This document shows positions 8,672 to 17,098 of a stretch of 64,000 bases of DNA, in pieces. The stretch comes from Polyangiaceae bacterium (lineage in GTDB: Bacteria; Myxococcota_A; Polyangia; Polyangiales; Polyangiaceae). The notes beneath the pieces were generated by a model that was given only the letters and a program-made list of their open reading frames with translations, was not told the DNA's origin and did no database searches. Numbering within the stretch: position 1 is the first letter of the stretch; every line of letters begins with the position of its first letter. The DNA lies in assembly GCA_016712345.1 (NCBI GenBank), contig JADJRH010000011.1, forward strand, positions 2,480,001 to 2,544,000, read 5' to 3'. A program made the position numbers and the translations under genes.

Positions 8672-9833
8672 CGCCGTCACGCTCCAAGTAATAAGCCGCG
8701 ACGCGTTGATCAAAAGCGTGCTGTCCGTCTTCCACCGGCGCGTAAAACCCGGTGGTGAACGACGGTTGACTCACGCCGCGCTGTTGCCGCTCACAAATGG
8801 CTCGATCTTCGGCATTTGTGCGATCCCAAAATGTGTACACGTCGCTCGGGGACATGTCGTCGGCGCGCGATGCCGTATGAAAATAGATGTCGGTCATGAT
8901 CGTGGTTTTGTCGATCGCCTTGGGGATGAGCCGGTAGCTCAAAAAATAGTCCGGCTGAAGGCTTGTGAGCCAAGCTGGAAAAAGCAGCGCGTCGTGTACA
9001 CAACGCAGGTCGTCCGCGTGGGCGACGGGCGGGCGTCCGTCCAATTTGCCGGTTTCAGAAACGGTCTCCGCGTCGACCGCAAGCTCCATGGTTCCGCCGA
9101 ACCACTTGTCACCCACCACCGAGCTGGTGGAGCGGCGCCACGTTGTCCGGGCTTCGAGCGATGGGTGAACCGTTGAAAAGTGGTGCGATTCCTGAAAGTT
9201 CTGAACGAGCAATTTCCAATTCGCCGCGGCCTCAAAAACGCGGCGGCGCCCCAATCGAAGCGCATGCAGCGATGCCCGTAGGAGCCACTGCGGCGGCGCC
9301 CCCATCCACGCGGGCAAGTCGGGCGTTGTGGGGGACAGGCAAAACCAAACGAAACTCATGAATGTGTACACGCGCACCGGAGCGAGGTGGGAGCCTTCTT
9401 TCACGCCGACCCAAGGTGCCGAGCGCGGATCGGCCCGACCCGCGAGGTCAAACTTCAAGCCGTGGTACGGACAGGTGAAACACAAATCACGCAGCGCGCC
9501 GCCGGCTCCTTCAGTAAGCGGCGTTGCTCTGTGTACACATCGATCCAAAAAGCCGCGCACCGCGAAGTCGGCACCGCGCACAACGACAATGCGCTCACCG
9601 AAAAAGTCGAGCGCACAATATTGCCCCGGCGCGGCCAGTTCACTTTCGTGCGCGATCGGGATCCACGCCGCGTTGAACAGCTCGCGATCAAGGTCAAAAA
9701 ATGTGGGGATGTGTACACGTCGCGCGGAAGCGCGCGGCCTTTTCAAAAGGCATTCGCGTTCGAGAGAGAGCGGCGCGCGTATCGTTCGGAAACAACGACG
9801 TCCACGATACGCTACGGCCATTCCGCCAAACAC
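8661..9833 (-). CDS. Rieske non-heme iron oxygenase, alpha-subunit type
   Basis: About 390 residues. The Rieske [2Fe-2S] ligands are C99-x-H101 (DRCVHRATPL) and C121-x2-H124 (CPYHG). The catalytic domain shows NWKLLVQNFQESHHF followed by STVHP, the usual two His ligands of the mononuclear iron, and an acidic helix DRTNAEDRAICE that may supply the carboxylate. This is the alpha-subunit layout of aromatic-ring, choline or carnitine-type oxygenases; no reductase or ferredoxin gene is next to it. The substrate is unknown. The downstream 2OG oxygenase overlaps it. ATG at 9821 (Met5) is an equally good start. The first ~30 residues look poorly conserved and may not be translated. Confidence 0.8.
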   Translation of the reverse strand: MFGGMAVAYRGRRCFRTIRAPLSLERECLLKRPRASARRVHIPTFFDLDRELFNAAWIPIAHESELAAPGQYCALDFFGERIVVVRGADFAVRGFLDRCVHRATPLTEGAGGALRDLCFTCPYHGLKFDLAGRADPRSAPWVGVKEGSHLAPVRVYTFMSFVWFCLSPTTPDLPAWMGAPPQWLLRASLHALRLGRRRVFEAAANWKLLVQNFQESHHFSTVHPSLEARTTWRRSTSSVVGDKWFGGTMELAVDAETVSETGKLDGRPPVAHADDLRCVHDALLFPAWLTSLQPDYFLSYRLIPKAIDKTTIMTDIYFHTASRADDMSPSDVYTFWDRTNAEDRAICERQQRGVSQPSFTTGFYAPVEDGQHAFDQRVAAYYLERDGDDV

Positions 9834-9873
9834 GTTGCGGACCGGCTATCGCTTCTTTGAGGGTGGGGTGGGG

Positions 9874-9961
9874 AGGCGCAGACGTATACGGGTCAAGGCG
9901 CAGACGTATACGGGTCAAGGCGCAGACGTATGCGGGTCGAGGCGCATACGTCTGCGGGTGA
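9874..9961. repeat. 22-bp tandem repeat, four copies, ending in a perfect hairpin
   Basis: Four units with a period of 22 bases start at 9874, 9896, 9918 and 9940; the unit is AGGCGCAGACGTATACGGGTC plus A. Copies one and two are identical; copy three has one or two changes; in copy four the core is inverted, so that CGCAGACGTATGCG (from 9920) pairs with CGCATACGTCTGCG to make a 14-bp stem with an 8-base loop. It lies just past the stop of the DUF4340 gene and upstream of the Rieske gene, so it may act as a terminator or as a cis-regulatory site; no T-run follows the hairpin. Confidence 0.7.
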
Positions 9962-9962
9962 A

Positions 9963-11021
9963 TCACTCCATCGGGTCGGCGCCGTCGTCGGGCGGCCCGT
10001 CGTCGTGTTTTTCGTCCTTCTTTTCGCCCTTTTCAAACTTGGTCATCGCGGCGGTGGCCCAGTCGGCCGACCAAGATGAGATTGTGAAGATCACGTCCGA
10101 ACCGTCCTTCTTGGCGAAACGGCTCGACCCTTTCGAATTTTTGCCCACCGTGACGGTGTAATCGCCCGCGTTGTCCTTGAGCTTGATCTTCACCACGCCG
10201 CCTTCGCTCGCGGCGTTGGCGAAACCGGTGTCGCTCTTGTCATCGCCAAAGTCCTCGGCGTTGAGGGCTTTGTAAGCGCGAAGCAGATCTTTCACCTTTT
10301 CAGGCTCAAACTTCTCCCACTTTTTCTCGGGGTCTTTGTTGAGCTTGCCGTCTTTGTCGCGAAGCGTGACTGAGGCCGACCACTTGTCGTCGTTTTTCGA
10401 AAAGCTGAAAAAGCCGTTCTTGTTTTCAACAGTGACCTGAATGGCGTTGGCGTCCTCAAACTTGAGGATGGTTCGTTCGCGCCAGCTCTTCACGTCACGC
10501 GTGTATTGAAACGACGAATATTTCTCGGCGATGTACACACCGTCTTTGCCGCCGATGCGCATCACCTGGCCGCGCGATCCACTTTTGCCAAAGTACAGAT
10601 CCACCGCTTTTTCAGCGCCTTTGTACGCAACCACGTGCAGCGCTTTTTCGTCGGTCAAATCGTATTGGGCGTAGAGATCCGCGCCTTTCGTGATCGACTC
10701 TTTGATCTTCAACTCTTTCAAGTTGTCGATCAGGCTCTTCACGTTGCTCTGCTCGGCCTTGGCCGAAACAGGAGCCGTGACTTCCCACGTGTCGCCCTTC
10801 TTTTCGAGCGTCACGTTCGACTTATCGGCGTTTTTGATCTCCAGCTTGGTGACCTTGTCGCCGTCGTCTTTTGGCAGCGCAATGCCCGGCAAATCGGCCG
10901 ATGCAGCCGTGGGAGCGTGCGCCGCTTCGTCTTTCTTGTCTTTCGCGCGGAACATGAACCACCCCCCAACGAGGGCGGCCAGCGCAACGAGAGCAATAAT
11001 GAGCTTTGTTTCGGTCTTCAT
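9963..11021 (-). CDS. DUF4340 domain protein of a Gld-type ABC cassette
   Basis: A 352-residue protein with an N-terminal membrane anchor (residues 6-24, KLIIALVALAALVGGWFMF) and a Lys/Asp-rich periplasmic part. The pattern IKNADKSNVTLEKKGDTWEVTAPV followed by LKIKESITKGADLYAQYDL and YFGKSGSRGQ... is typical of DUF4340, whose members follow GldG-like genes in many bacteria. It is the last of four leftward genes (ATPase 14846, permease 13622, GldG-like 12877), separated by 8 bases from the GldG-like gene. The likely role is an accessory subunit of that exporter; the cargo is unknown. Charge-rich, with an acidic C-terminus (KKDEKHDDGPPDDGADP). Confidence 0.8.
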   Translation of the reverse strand: MKTETKLIIALVALAALVGGWFMFRAKDKKDEAAHAPTAASADLPGIALPKDDGDKVTKLEIKNADKSNVTLEKKGDTWEVTAPVSAKAEQSNVKSLIDNLKELKIKESITKGADLYAQYDLTDEKALHVVAYKGAEKAVDLYFGKSGSRGQVMRIGGKDGVYIAEKYSSFQYTRDVKSWRERTILKFEDANAIQVTVENKNGFFSFSKNDDKWSASVTLRDKDGKLNKDPEKKWEKFEPEKVKDLLRAYKALNAEDFGDDKSDTGFANAASEGGVVKIKLKDNAGDYTVTVGKNSKGSSRFAKKDGSDVIFTISSWSADWATAAMTKFEKGEKKDEKHDDGPPDDGADPME

Positions 11022-11029
11022 GGTGCGTC

Positions 11030-12877
11030 TCAGTCGAGGCTGATGGCTTCACGCGAACGCTCGCGGAGCTGCCAGAGAACAAGGCCAAGCGCGAGGAAGA
11101 TGAGGGCGGGCACCAGCGTGAGCGTCCACTGCACGCGCTGCTGCACAGTCTTGCGTTGGTTCTTGATGTCTTCTTGTTGTTTGGCGATCGCCGCCGGGTC
11201 TTGGCTCGCCTCTGCGGCAGGCTTGCGAATGTCCGCGTACGTGAGGTTGGTGTCACCCGCGAGCTTGGCGCTGGCCGCAACGAGCGTTGCGTCGTTCATC
11301 GCCCAGTCGAGCGTGTTTTTAAACACCAAGATCGTCACCGTCAGATATTTCTGTGCGTACATCTGAGCGAGCGTTTGCAGGTCTTCGTCGCCGCCCATTC
11401 CACCCATCATCATCATTTGAGGGGGCATGGGAGGCGGATTTCCCGAACGCGCGAGCGGGTTCGCGAGGAACTGAGCGGCGCTCACAACGAGCACGCGGCT
11501 GTCGGTGGGCGCTGTCGCGTTTGCGGCAATGCCTTGATTGTCGCCGCCGGCAAACGCGCTCTTGATCTTGCCTTCAAGCGCGATCGCCATGGCTCGCTGG
11601 CCGTATTCACCCTTCGCGGCAATCTTGTTGGTGAACTTCAGATCGATGTTTTCAGTCGCGTCGACGGTGGTGTTGGGCGACGAACGAGCGACCACTTTCA
11701 GCTTCGCTTCAGGTTGCTTGTCGGGGTGAGCCACAAGCGTTGAAGGGAAGGGGAACGAAATCTCGTCCATGCGGAAGAACGGCGTGTAGCTCGTGTCGAG
11801 CGTTTGCTCTTTTTCTTCGAGCCCGTCGTCGTGTTGCGCCTGCACCATGCCGTGCAAGAAGCGCCACTCAATGCCGCCCTGCGTTTGGAAGGGGATGCGC
11901 ATTGATTGGCCCCAATCCAAAATCGCTTCTTTTTTCATCTCCACGCCGTACCCATCGAGGAGCTTTTCAAGGCCCCACGTGTTGAGCGTGGCTTTCATTG
12001 TCGCGTCCGACGCCTTGAGGTTCACCGCGCCCGCGAGAACCACGAGCGCCTTGTCACCGAGCATCACGAACTGATCGATGCGACGCAGTTCCTTCTCGGT
12101 GAACTCTTTGCCGGGCTGCGTGATGATGAGCCCCTTGAGTTCTTTGTTGACCTCTTCGTCGCCGCCTTTGAGGTCCACGTCCTCAAACTTGTAGAACGGC
12201 AGCGCCTGCTCCAAGATCCCGCGCATATTCGGGCCATTTCCACGGCCCGGCTGCGACGGAATCAAGTTCGCCTCGGTCAGCTTGATCTCGTCTTTGCCCA
12301 CCAAAATGCCGATCTTTTGGCTGATCTCGTCGGCGCGATCGCGAATCTCGCGAATCTTATTGGTGATCCAAAACTCAAGACCCTGTGCGGCGTCGGGCGA
12401 AAGTATCGGAATCGCCTCTTTCTCGCTTCCGTACTTAAAAGCCATGCCCATGTAGCCGCGCGAGATCGTCGCCTGATCTTCGCAGGTGGCGCTCGGATTG
12501 CCGAACATCGCTTGTTGCAGACCGGCGTCTTTTGGCGCCTGGCGCTGCTCGTCGGTCTTCGGTTCGATCACTGTGTACTTCACCTTGCCGTTGCCGGCGC
12601 GCTGGTATTCATCGAGCAAATCGGTGAGATCGGTGATGAACGCCTCGTACTTGGGAAGGCCGCGCGTAACGTACACATCGATCTGAAGCTCCTGCTTCAA
12701 ACCTTCGCGAACAAGCCGCGCCGACCCCTGCGAGAGCGTGAACCGCTCGTTTTTGGTCACGTCGAATCGCTTGTATGCGCCGAACGAAAGCACGTTCGCG
12801 AACACAACGATCCCCGCGACAACTAGTAAGAATACGCCCGAAAATGTGGCTGCTCTGGTTTTGCGTTCCACGTTCAA
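11030..12877 (-). CDS. GldG-like auxiliary component of ABC transporter
   Basis: About 615 residues. Membrane helices lie at the N-terminus (residues ~11-32) and at the extreme C-terminus (~590-608, LTLVPALIFLALGLVLWQL), with a large extracytoplasmic domain between them, the arrangement of GldG/ABC_transp_aux proteins. The middle contains TLDTSYTPFFRMDEISFPFP and a repeat-like segment IGILVGKDEIKL. The gene sits four bases after the permease gene and eight before the DUF4340 gene. In Flavobacterium GldA/F/G contribute to gliding, but homologous cassettes exist in non-gliding bacteria, so motility cannot be claimed. A Met/Gly stretch (PPMPPQMMMMGGMGG, ~residue 490) is unusual. Confidence 0.8.
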   Translation of the reverse strand: MNVERKTRAATFSGVFLLVVAGIVVFANVLSFGAYKRFDVTKNERFTLSQGSARLVREGLKQELQIDVYVTRGLPKYEAFITDLTDLLDEYQRAGNGKVKYTVIEPKTDEQRQAPKDAGLQQAMFGNPSATCEDQATISRGYMGMAFKYGSEKEAIPILSPDAAQGLEFWITNKIREIRDRADEISQKIGILVGKDEIKLTEANLIPSQPGRGNGPNMRGILEQALPFYKFEDVDLKGGDEEVNKELKGLIITQPGKEFTEKELRRIDQFVMLGDKALVVLAGAVNLKASDATMKATLNTWGLEKLLDGYGVEMKKEAILDWGQSMRIPFQTQGGIEWRFLHGMVQAQHDDGLEEKEQTLDTSYTPFFRMDEISFPFPSTLVAHPDKQPEAKLKVVARSSPNTTVDATENIDLKFTNKIAAKGEYGQRAMAIALEGKIKSAFAGGDNQGIAANATAPTDSRVLVVSAAQFLANPLARSGNPPPMPPQMMMMGGMGGDEDLQTLAQMYAQKYLTVTILVFKNTLDWAMNDATLVAASAKLAGDTNLTYADIRKPAAEASQDPAAIAKQQEDIKNQRKTVQQRVQWTLTLVPALIFLALGLVLWQLRERSREAISLD

Positions 12878-12881
12878 CCTC

Positions 12882-13622
12882 TCAAGCCCACTTGCGCCGT
12901 TCGAGCGCCCAGAAACTTGTCATCAAACATCCGAAGCAGATGCTCACGAAAAACACGAGATCGCGCGTGTTGATCATGCCGCGCGCAAACGGAGCGAGAC
13001 GCGCATCGAAGCTCACGTACGCCGCCACGTCGCGCATCACCTGATTGCTGAACGTGTCGGCCGCGAGGCCCCAAAACGTGAAGACGAGCAAGGTTGCCCA
13101 GGTGAGAAAAAACGCGATCACCTGCGATTCGGTGAGCGCTGAAAGAAGCAGGCCGATCGACACCGCCGCCGCGCTGAAGAGCACCAAGCCCAAGTAGCCC
13201 GAGCCCACGGTGCGCCAATCGAGCGCGCCCAAGTTCCAAGGCCACCAGAACATGAAGATCGGGAAAAGCGCCGTTGCCGCAATCAGCACAAGCACCAAAC
13301 CCCAAGCGCCCAAGAACTTGCCGAGGATCACTTCGTGATCTTTCACCGGCAGCGTGATCAGCATCTCCAACGTGCCCGATCGCTTTTCTTCAGCGAGCAG
13401 ACGCATGGTCACAACGGGCACCACAACGAACGCAAGTCCGCGCGGCATCCACTGGAACATCTGCGCCATTGTCGCGCGATCGGCCTGCCAGAAACCGCCG
13501 CCCCACACCATGAAGAAGAAGATGCCAAGGAGCACCAGGCTCAAGCAGATAACGACGTACGCGAGCGGCGAAAGAAAGTTCGACGTGAACTCCCGCTTCG
13601 CAATATTCCACACGGTCCGCAT
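12882..13622 (-). CDS. ABC transporter permease, GldF-like
   Basis: A 246-residue integral membrane protein with about six helices, beginning MRTVWNIAKREFTSNFLSP, the usual start of ABC-2 type permeases of the GldF family, and containing EEKRSGTLEMLITLPVKD (residues ~75-92), the conserved cytoplasmic coupling motif (E-E-K-x-x-G-T-x-E-L-L). It lies between the ATPase gene (13626, three bases upstream) and the GldG-like gene, so all should be co-transcribed and assemble as one transporter. Length is normal for the family. Confidence 0.85.
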   Translation of the reverse strand: MRTVWNIAKREFTSNFLSPLAYVVICLSLVLLGIFFFMVWGGGFWQADRATMAQMFQWMPRGLAFVVVPVVTMRLLAEEKRSGTLEMLITLPVKDHEVILGKFLGAWGLVLVLIAATALFPIFMFWWPWNLGALDWRTVGSGYLGLVLFSAAAVSIGLLLSALTESQVIAFFLTWATLLVFTFWGLAADTFSNQVMRDVAAYVSFDARLAPFARGMINTRDLVFFVSICFGCLMTSFWALERRKWA

Positions 13623-13625
13623 GGG

Positions 13626-14846
13626 TTAAGCCTTCTTCCCAGAGGGTTTTTCGTCTTTTTCCGACGCTTCTTCGTCGGCGTCGCCTTCGTCGGCGTCACC
13701 TTCGTCACCTTCGTCGGATTCATTTTCATCGCCTTCGTCCGCGTCACCTTCGTCCGCGTCTTCGTCGGCCTCTTCGTCTTCGTCTTCACTCGCGGCAACT
13801 TCGTCGTCGGGTTCGATCTCCACGCGCCGACCGCGATCCAAACGCTCGTCGCCTTTGGTGAGCGACTTGAAAACGTCTTCGAGCGATCGCGCTTCGCGTC
13901 GCAGTTCGAGCAGGTACCAACCCTTTTGAACGCAGAGTTGGAAGATCTCGTGCCGCACATCGCTGCCCGGTGATCCCGCAAACTCAAACGAGTGCGCGCG
14001 GTCATCGGTCGGCAGCTCCTTAAAGTGCGAAACGCCCGAAAGCTGAGCCAGCGCATCTTGAACTTCCTGCGCTGTCGGAGCCGTTTTCGAAGCACCTTTG
14101 CGATACGTGCCATCGCGATCAAACGTGCGCTTCTCGTCGATCGTCACCACGTAACGAACGCGCCCGCTCTTGGTTCGAATCTCGTCGAGCGGGCCGTCGG
14201 CCACCACGCGACCTTTCGAAACAATGATCGCGCGCGGACATGCCGCTTCCACTTCCGACAAGTTGTGCGTCGACAAGAGAATTGTGCGCTCTTTGCCGAT
14301 CTCTTTAATGTACCGAATGACCTCGGCCTTTTCGTTCGGGTCGAGATCGCTTGTCGGCTCATCGAGGATCAAAATCGGCGGGTTGTGCACGAGCGCTTGG
14401 CCCAAGCCCACACGCTGCCGATAGCCGTGCGACAACGTGCGGATGTCTTTTCCGAGCACCTGATTGATGCCGCAGACCTCCACAATGTCGCGCATTCGCT
14501 TTTTGAACACGCTGCGATCGAGGCCGCGCATATCGGCCACGAACGACAGGTATTCCCACACGCTCATCTCGCCGTAGAGCGAGGCGCGTTGCGGCAGGTA
14601 GCCAATCTTCTTTCGCACCTCGAGCGGCTCGTCGAACACGTCGTGTCCGTGAACGCGCGCCGTTCCGCCGGTCGCGGAAATGAAGCACGTCAGGATGCGC
14701 ATCGTGGTCGACTTACCGGCACCGTTCGGGCCGAGGAAGCCGACGACCTCGCCGCGATGGACCTCGAAACTCACCTTGTCGAGCGCCCGGAATGCTCCGT
14801 AGCGCTTCGATAGGGAGCTTGCCTCGATCATCACATCGCTCGCCAA
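13626..14846 (-). CDS. ABC transporter ATP-binding protein, GldA-like, with acidic tail
   Basis: The nucleotide-binding domain is complete: Walker A GPNGAGKS, signature LSHGYRQRVGLGQAL (LSxGxxQR form), Walker B ILILDEPTSDLD and a switch His (LSTHN). A C-terminal domain of ~100 residues follows, then about 65 residues made almost only of Asp, Glu, Ala and Gly, ending in GKKA. The start is placed at TTG 14846, six bases after a perfect AAGGAGG (14853-14859); an ATG at 14831 and one at 14876 are alternatives but lie at poor spacing. First gene of the four-gene exporter operon. The acidic tail is not part of ABC ATPases in general and may bind a partner or cations. Confidence 0.85.
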   Translation of the reverse strand: MASDVMIEASSLSKRYGAFRALDKVSFEVHRGEVVGFLGPNGAGKSTTMRILTCFISATGGTARVHGHDVFDEPLEVRKKIGYLPQRASLYGEMSVWEYLSFVADMRGLDRSVFKKRMRDIVEVCGINQVLGKDIRTLSHGYRQRVGLGQALVHNPPILILDEPTSDLDPNEKAEVIRYIKEIGKERTILLSTHNLSEVEAACPRAIIVSKGRVVADGPLDEIRTKSGRVRYVVTIDEKRTFDRDGTYRKGASKTAPTAQEVQDALAQLSGVSHFKELPTDDRAHSFEFAGSPGSDVRHEIFQLCVQKGWYLLELRREARSLEDVFKSLTKGDERLDRGRRVEIEPDDEVAASEDEDEEADEDADEGDADEGDENESDEGDEGDADEGDADEEASEKDEKPSGKKA

Positions 14847-14876
14847 AGGGAACCTCCTTCGCGCCGGCAAGCTCAC

Positions 14877-15280
14877 TTTGTGAGCTGCCGCACACCGTCA
14901 CCAAGCGGCCTGGACCGTTTAAAATCCCAGACCCGCTCACTTGCGCATGGATCCTGGCTTATCCAGGTCTCGCGCGGCGCGCATCCTATTCGGGGATGCC
15001 CACCTGTCAATGAGCGCCGACCGAAACTTTGCAGCGAACGATTTATTCCCGCGTTCGCAAACTTTGATTGAGGGTCTCAAAACCCTACAAAAAAAGACAT
15101 TTGGCGCTGGCGCTTTAAGCCTCATTGCCCCTCGTATGGCGCCCACCTTTGAACGTCGGTACCGATCCAAACGCCCAAGCGCCGTTCCTGTCGGTTCTTT
15201 TTGTTGTGTACACAACGACCGACGCGTTTCGAGACGTCTCAAGTCATGGCGAGGTGATTGGGATTGTGTACGCATCGGCA
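14877..15280. other. Gene-free stretch with no clear element
   Basis: Holds the promoter and leader of the leftward ABC operon, and the region downstream of the leftward dehydrogenase gene ending at 15281. A weak inverted repeat AGGGTCTCAAAACCCT (about 15072-15087) is followed by a run of A on the plus strand. A copy of GTGTACAC lies at about 15205. A 138-residue open frame (14941-15357, +) shows no family resemblance and is not accepted as a gene. Confidence 0.4.
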
Positions 15281-16153
15281 TCACTGCCGTCGGCGCATCT
15301 TTGCCGCCGATCGGCCGAGCAGCTCTCGCAACACAGGCCTCGGAGCGTTGTCCATGATCTTGGCCATGGTGTACACAAGGCCGCCCGGCACAACGCGCGC
15401 CGAACCTCTCTTCATTCCGAGAACGGCTTGCCGCGCGCACTCCCGCGCGCTCACAACCATCGCGCGCGGAAGTTTTAGTCGAGGCTCCCGCCGTTCATCG
15501 GCGCCCGCGTTTTCCGCCGACGCCGCGCGCACAGGCGCCGCATCGTCTTTCATCGCCATCGCGCCGAACTCGGTGGGCACCGGCCCCGGAAGCACCGCCG
15601 TCACTGTCACACCCGTGCCGCGCAGTTCCGCTGAGAGCGCATCACTGAGCGCGTTCAAATAACTTTTGCTCGCGCCGTACACAGCCGATCCGGGCTTTGA
15701 AACAATGCCCGCCACCGACCCCACGTTCATGATCGCTCCAAAGCCCCTCGCTACCATCTTCGGCAAAACGCGATGAATCAGAAACGTTGCGCTCACAACG
15801 TTCAGCGCGAGAAGGCTCTCGATCTTCGACCACGGTCGCTCATCGAGAAGCCCGCGATCGCCGAAGCCCGCGTTGTTCACCAGCACATCGATCGCCACAC
15901 CGCTCGCTTCAAGCTCATCGAGCAAACGCCCCGTGGCAGCGAGATCCGTCAGATCCACATCGCGCACGATCACTCGCAGCCCGTGATGCGCCGCTGTCAA
16001 TTCAGACGCGAGATCCTCCAACCGATCGCGTCTCCGCGCGACGAGAACAAGTGTACTCACGTCGCAGGCCAGTTCCCGCGCGACCTCCGCACCGATGCCG
16101 CTCGAAGCGCCCGTCACGAGCGCCGTCCGCCCCGAAAGCGAGATTTCGTTCAT
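15281..16153 (-). CDS. Short-chain dehydrogenase/reductase (classical SDR)
   Basis: About 290 residues with the classical SDR signature: TGASSGIG for the cofactor, NNAG (residues ~92-95), catalytic Ser in MNVGSVAG, and YGASK (Y-x3-K, residues ~158-162). The RRRDRL following the second strand suggests NADP(H) preference. The substrate cannot be predicted. The start at 16153 (MNEISLSGRTALV) is preferred to 16165, because the Rossmann strand then begins at the usual distance. Transcribed away from the acyltransferase gene at 16289; the ~135 bases between must hold both promoters. Confidence 0.85.
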   Translation of the reverse strand: MNEISLSGRTALVTGASSGIGAEVARELACDVSTLVLVARRRDRLEDLASELTAAHHGLRVIVRDVDLTDLAATGRLLDELEASGVAIDVLVNNAGFGDRGLLDERPWSKIESLLALNVVSATFLIHRVLPKMVARGFGAIMNVGSVAGIVSKPGSAVYGASKSYLNALSDALSAELRGTGVTVTAVLPGPVPTEFGAMAMKDDAAPVRAASAENAGADERREPRLKLPRAMVVSARECARQAVLGMKRGSARVVPGGLVYTMAKIMDNAPRPVLRELLGRSAAKMRRRQ

Positions 16154-16288
16154 AGCGTTCACCATACCCCGCGAACGCGGCGGAGTCGGTCACCGTACGA
16201 GCGACCCGCGTCGCACTTGTACTTGGGGCCGTTTCGTCTCTACCCTGACCGCCGCAAGCCGCGCTGTTTGGTGCGGCGGAGGGCAATC

Positions 16289-17098
16289 GTGGCCTTTCTC
16301 ATCGACAGAGAAGTTGCCGATCGGGTCGACCGGGTTGAGATCCCGTTCAACTCGCAGGGCGTTGACCCATACGGCATCAGCAAAAAGTACGTCGCACGGT
16401 CTTTGACCATGCTCACGTTCCTTTACAAAAAGTACTTTCGCGTGAGCGTTTTCGGCACCGAAAACGTGCCCGCCCGCGGCCGCGCCATGCTCGTCGGAAA
16501 TCACTCCGGCGGCGTTGCGCTCGACGGCGCAATGGTGAACGCGTCCATGTTCTGGGAGATGAATCCGCCGCGCCTCGTGCAAGGCATGGCGGAGAAGTTC
16601 ATCAACCGCGTTCCGTTCATGGGTGAATGGGCCAACCGAACAGGCCACCTGACAGGTCTACCCGAACATGCCGAGCGCCTTCTACGCGACAATCGCCTTC
16701 TGTTGGTTTTCCCAGAAGGCGCGCGCGGCACAGCCAAGCTCTACCATGAGCGGCATTCCCTTGTTGACTTTGGTACAGGCTTCGTTCGCCTCGCGATGAA
16801 AACGCAAACTCCGATCATCCCATTTGGGTTTGTCGGCGGAGGTGAGGCCATACCTACCATTATCAATTCTTATACTCTCGGCGCGTTGGTAGGTGCTCCC
16901 TACGTTCCCATCACCCCGTACATCTTCGCCATTCCACTCCCCGTCGCGCTAGAGTTGAGATACGGCGAACCCCTTGTGTTTGAAGGCACCGGCTCGGAAG
17001 ACGACGAAGTTGTGCAAGGGTATGTCGAGCGAATCAAGTCGGCCATCGCCGGGCTGATTGAAAAGGGCGCCGCACATCGGAAAGGTGGGGGTCAATGA
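16289..17098 (+). CDS. PlsC-like lysophospholipid acyltransferase family protein
   Basis: The start is GTG 16289, placed by a GGAGGG about seven bases upstream; the open frame reaches back to 15773 but that part is antisense to the SDR gene. About 269 residues. Motifs: NHSGGVALDGA (blocks H-x4-D, residues ~71-76), FPEGARG (glycerol-phosphate-binding block), and a conserved PIIPFGFVG strand. It transfers an acyl group to a lysophospholipid or similar, at the cytoplasmic membrane face. A membrane helix is not obvious, but the hydrophobic segments at ~40-60 may bind. The next gene overlaps it (ATGA), so they are co-translated. Confidence 0.8.
   Translation: MAFLIDREVADRVDRVEIPFNSQGVDPYGISKKYVARSLTMLTFLYKKYFRVSVFGTENVPARGRAMLVGNHSGGVALDGAMVNASMFWEMNPPRLVQGMAEKFINRVPFMGEWANRTGHLTGLPEHAERLLRDNRLLLVFPEGARGTAKLYHERHSLVDFGTGFVRLAMKTQTPIIPFGFVGGGEAIPTIINSYTLGALVGAPYVPITPYIFAIPLPVALELRYGEPLVFEGTGSEDDEVVQGYVERIKSAIAGLIEKGAAHRKGGGQ

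Noticed and set aside
9874..9961. CRISPR array
   Set aside because: The 22-bp units have no spacers and no cas genes are near.
14941..15357. 138-residue rightward open frame
   Set aside because: Overlaps the 3' end of the dehydrogenase gene in antisense; no motif and no ribosome site.
15773..16288. Upstream extension of the acyltransferase frame
   Set aside because: Antisense to the SDR gene; the GTG at 16289 has a GGAGGG at correct spacing, so the gene starts there.
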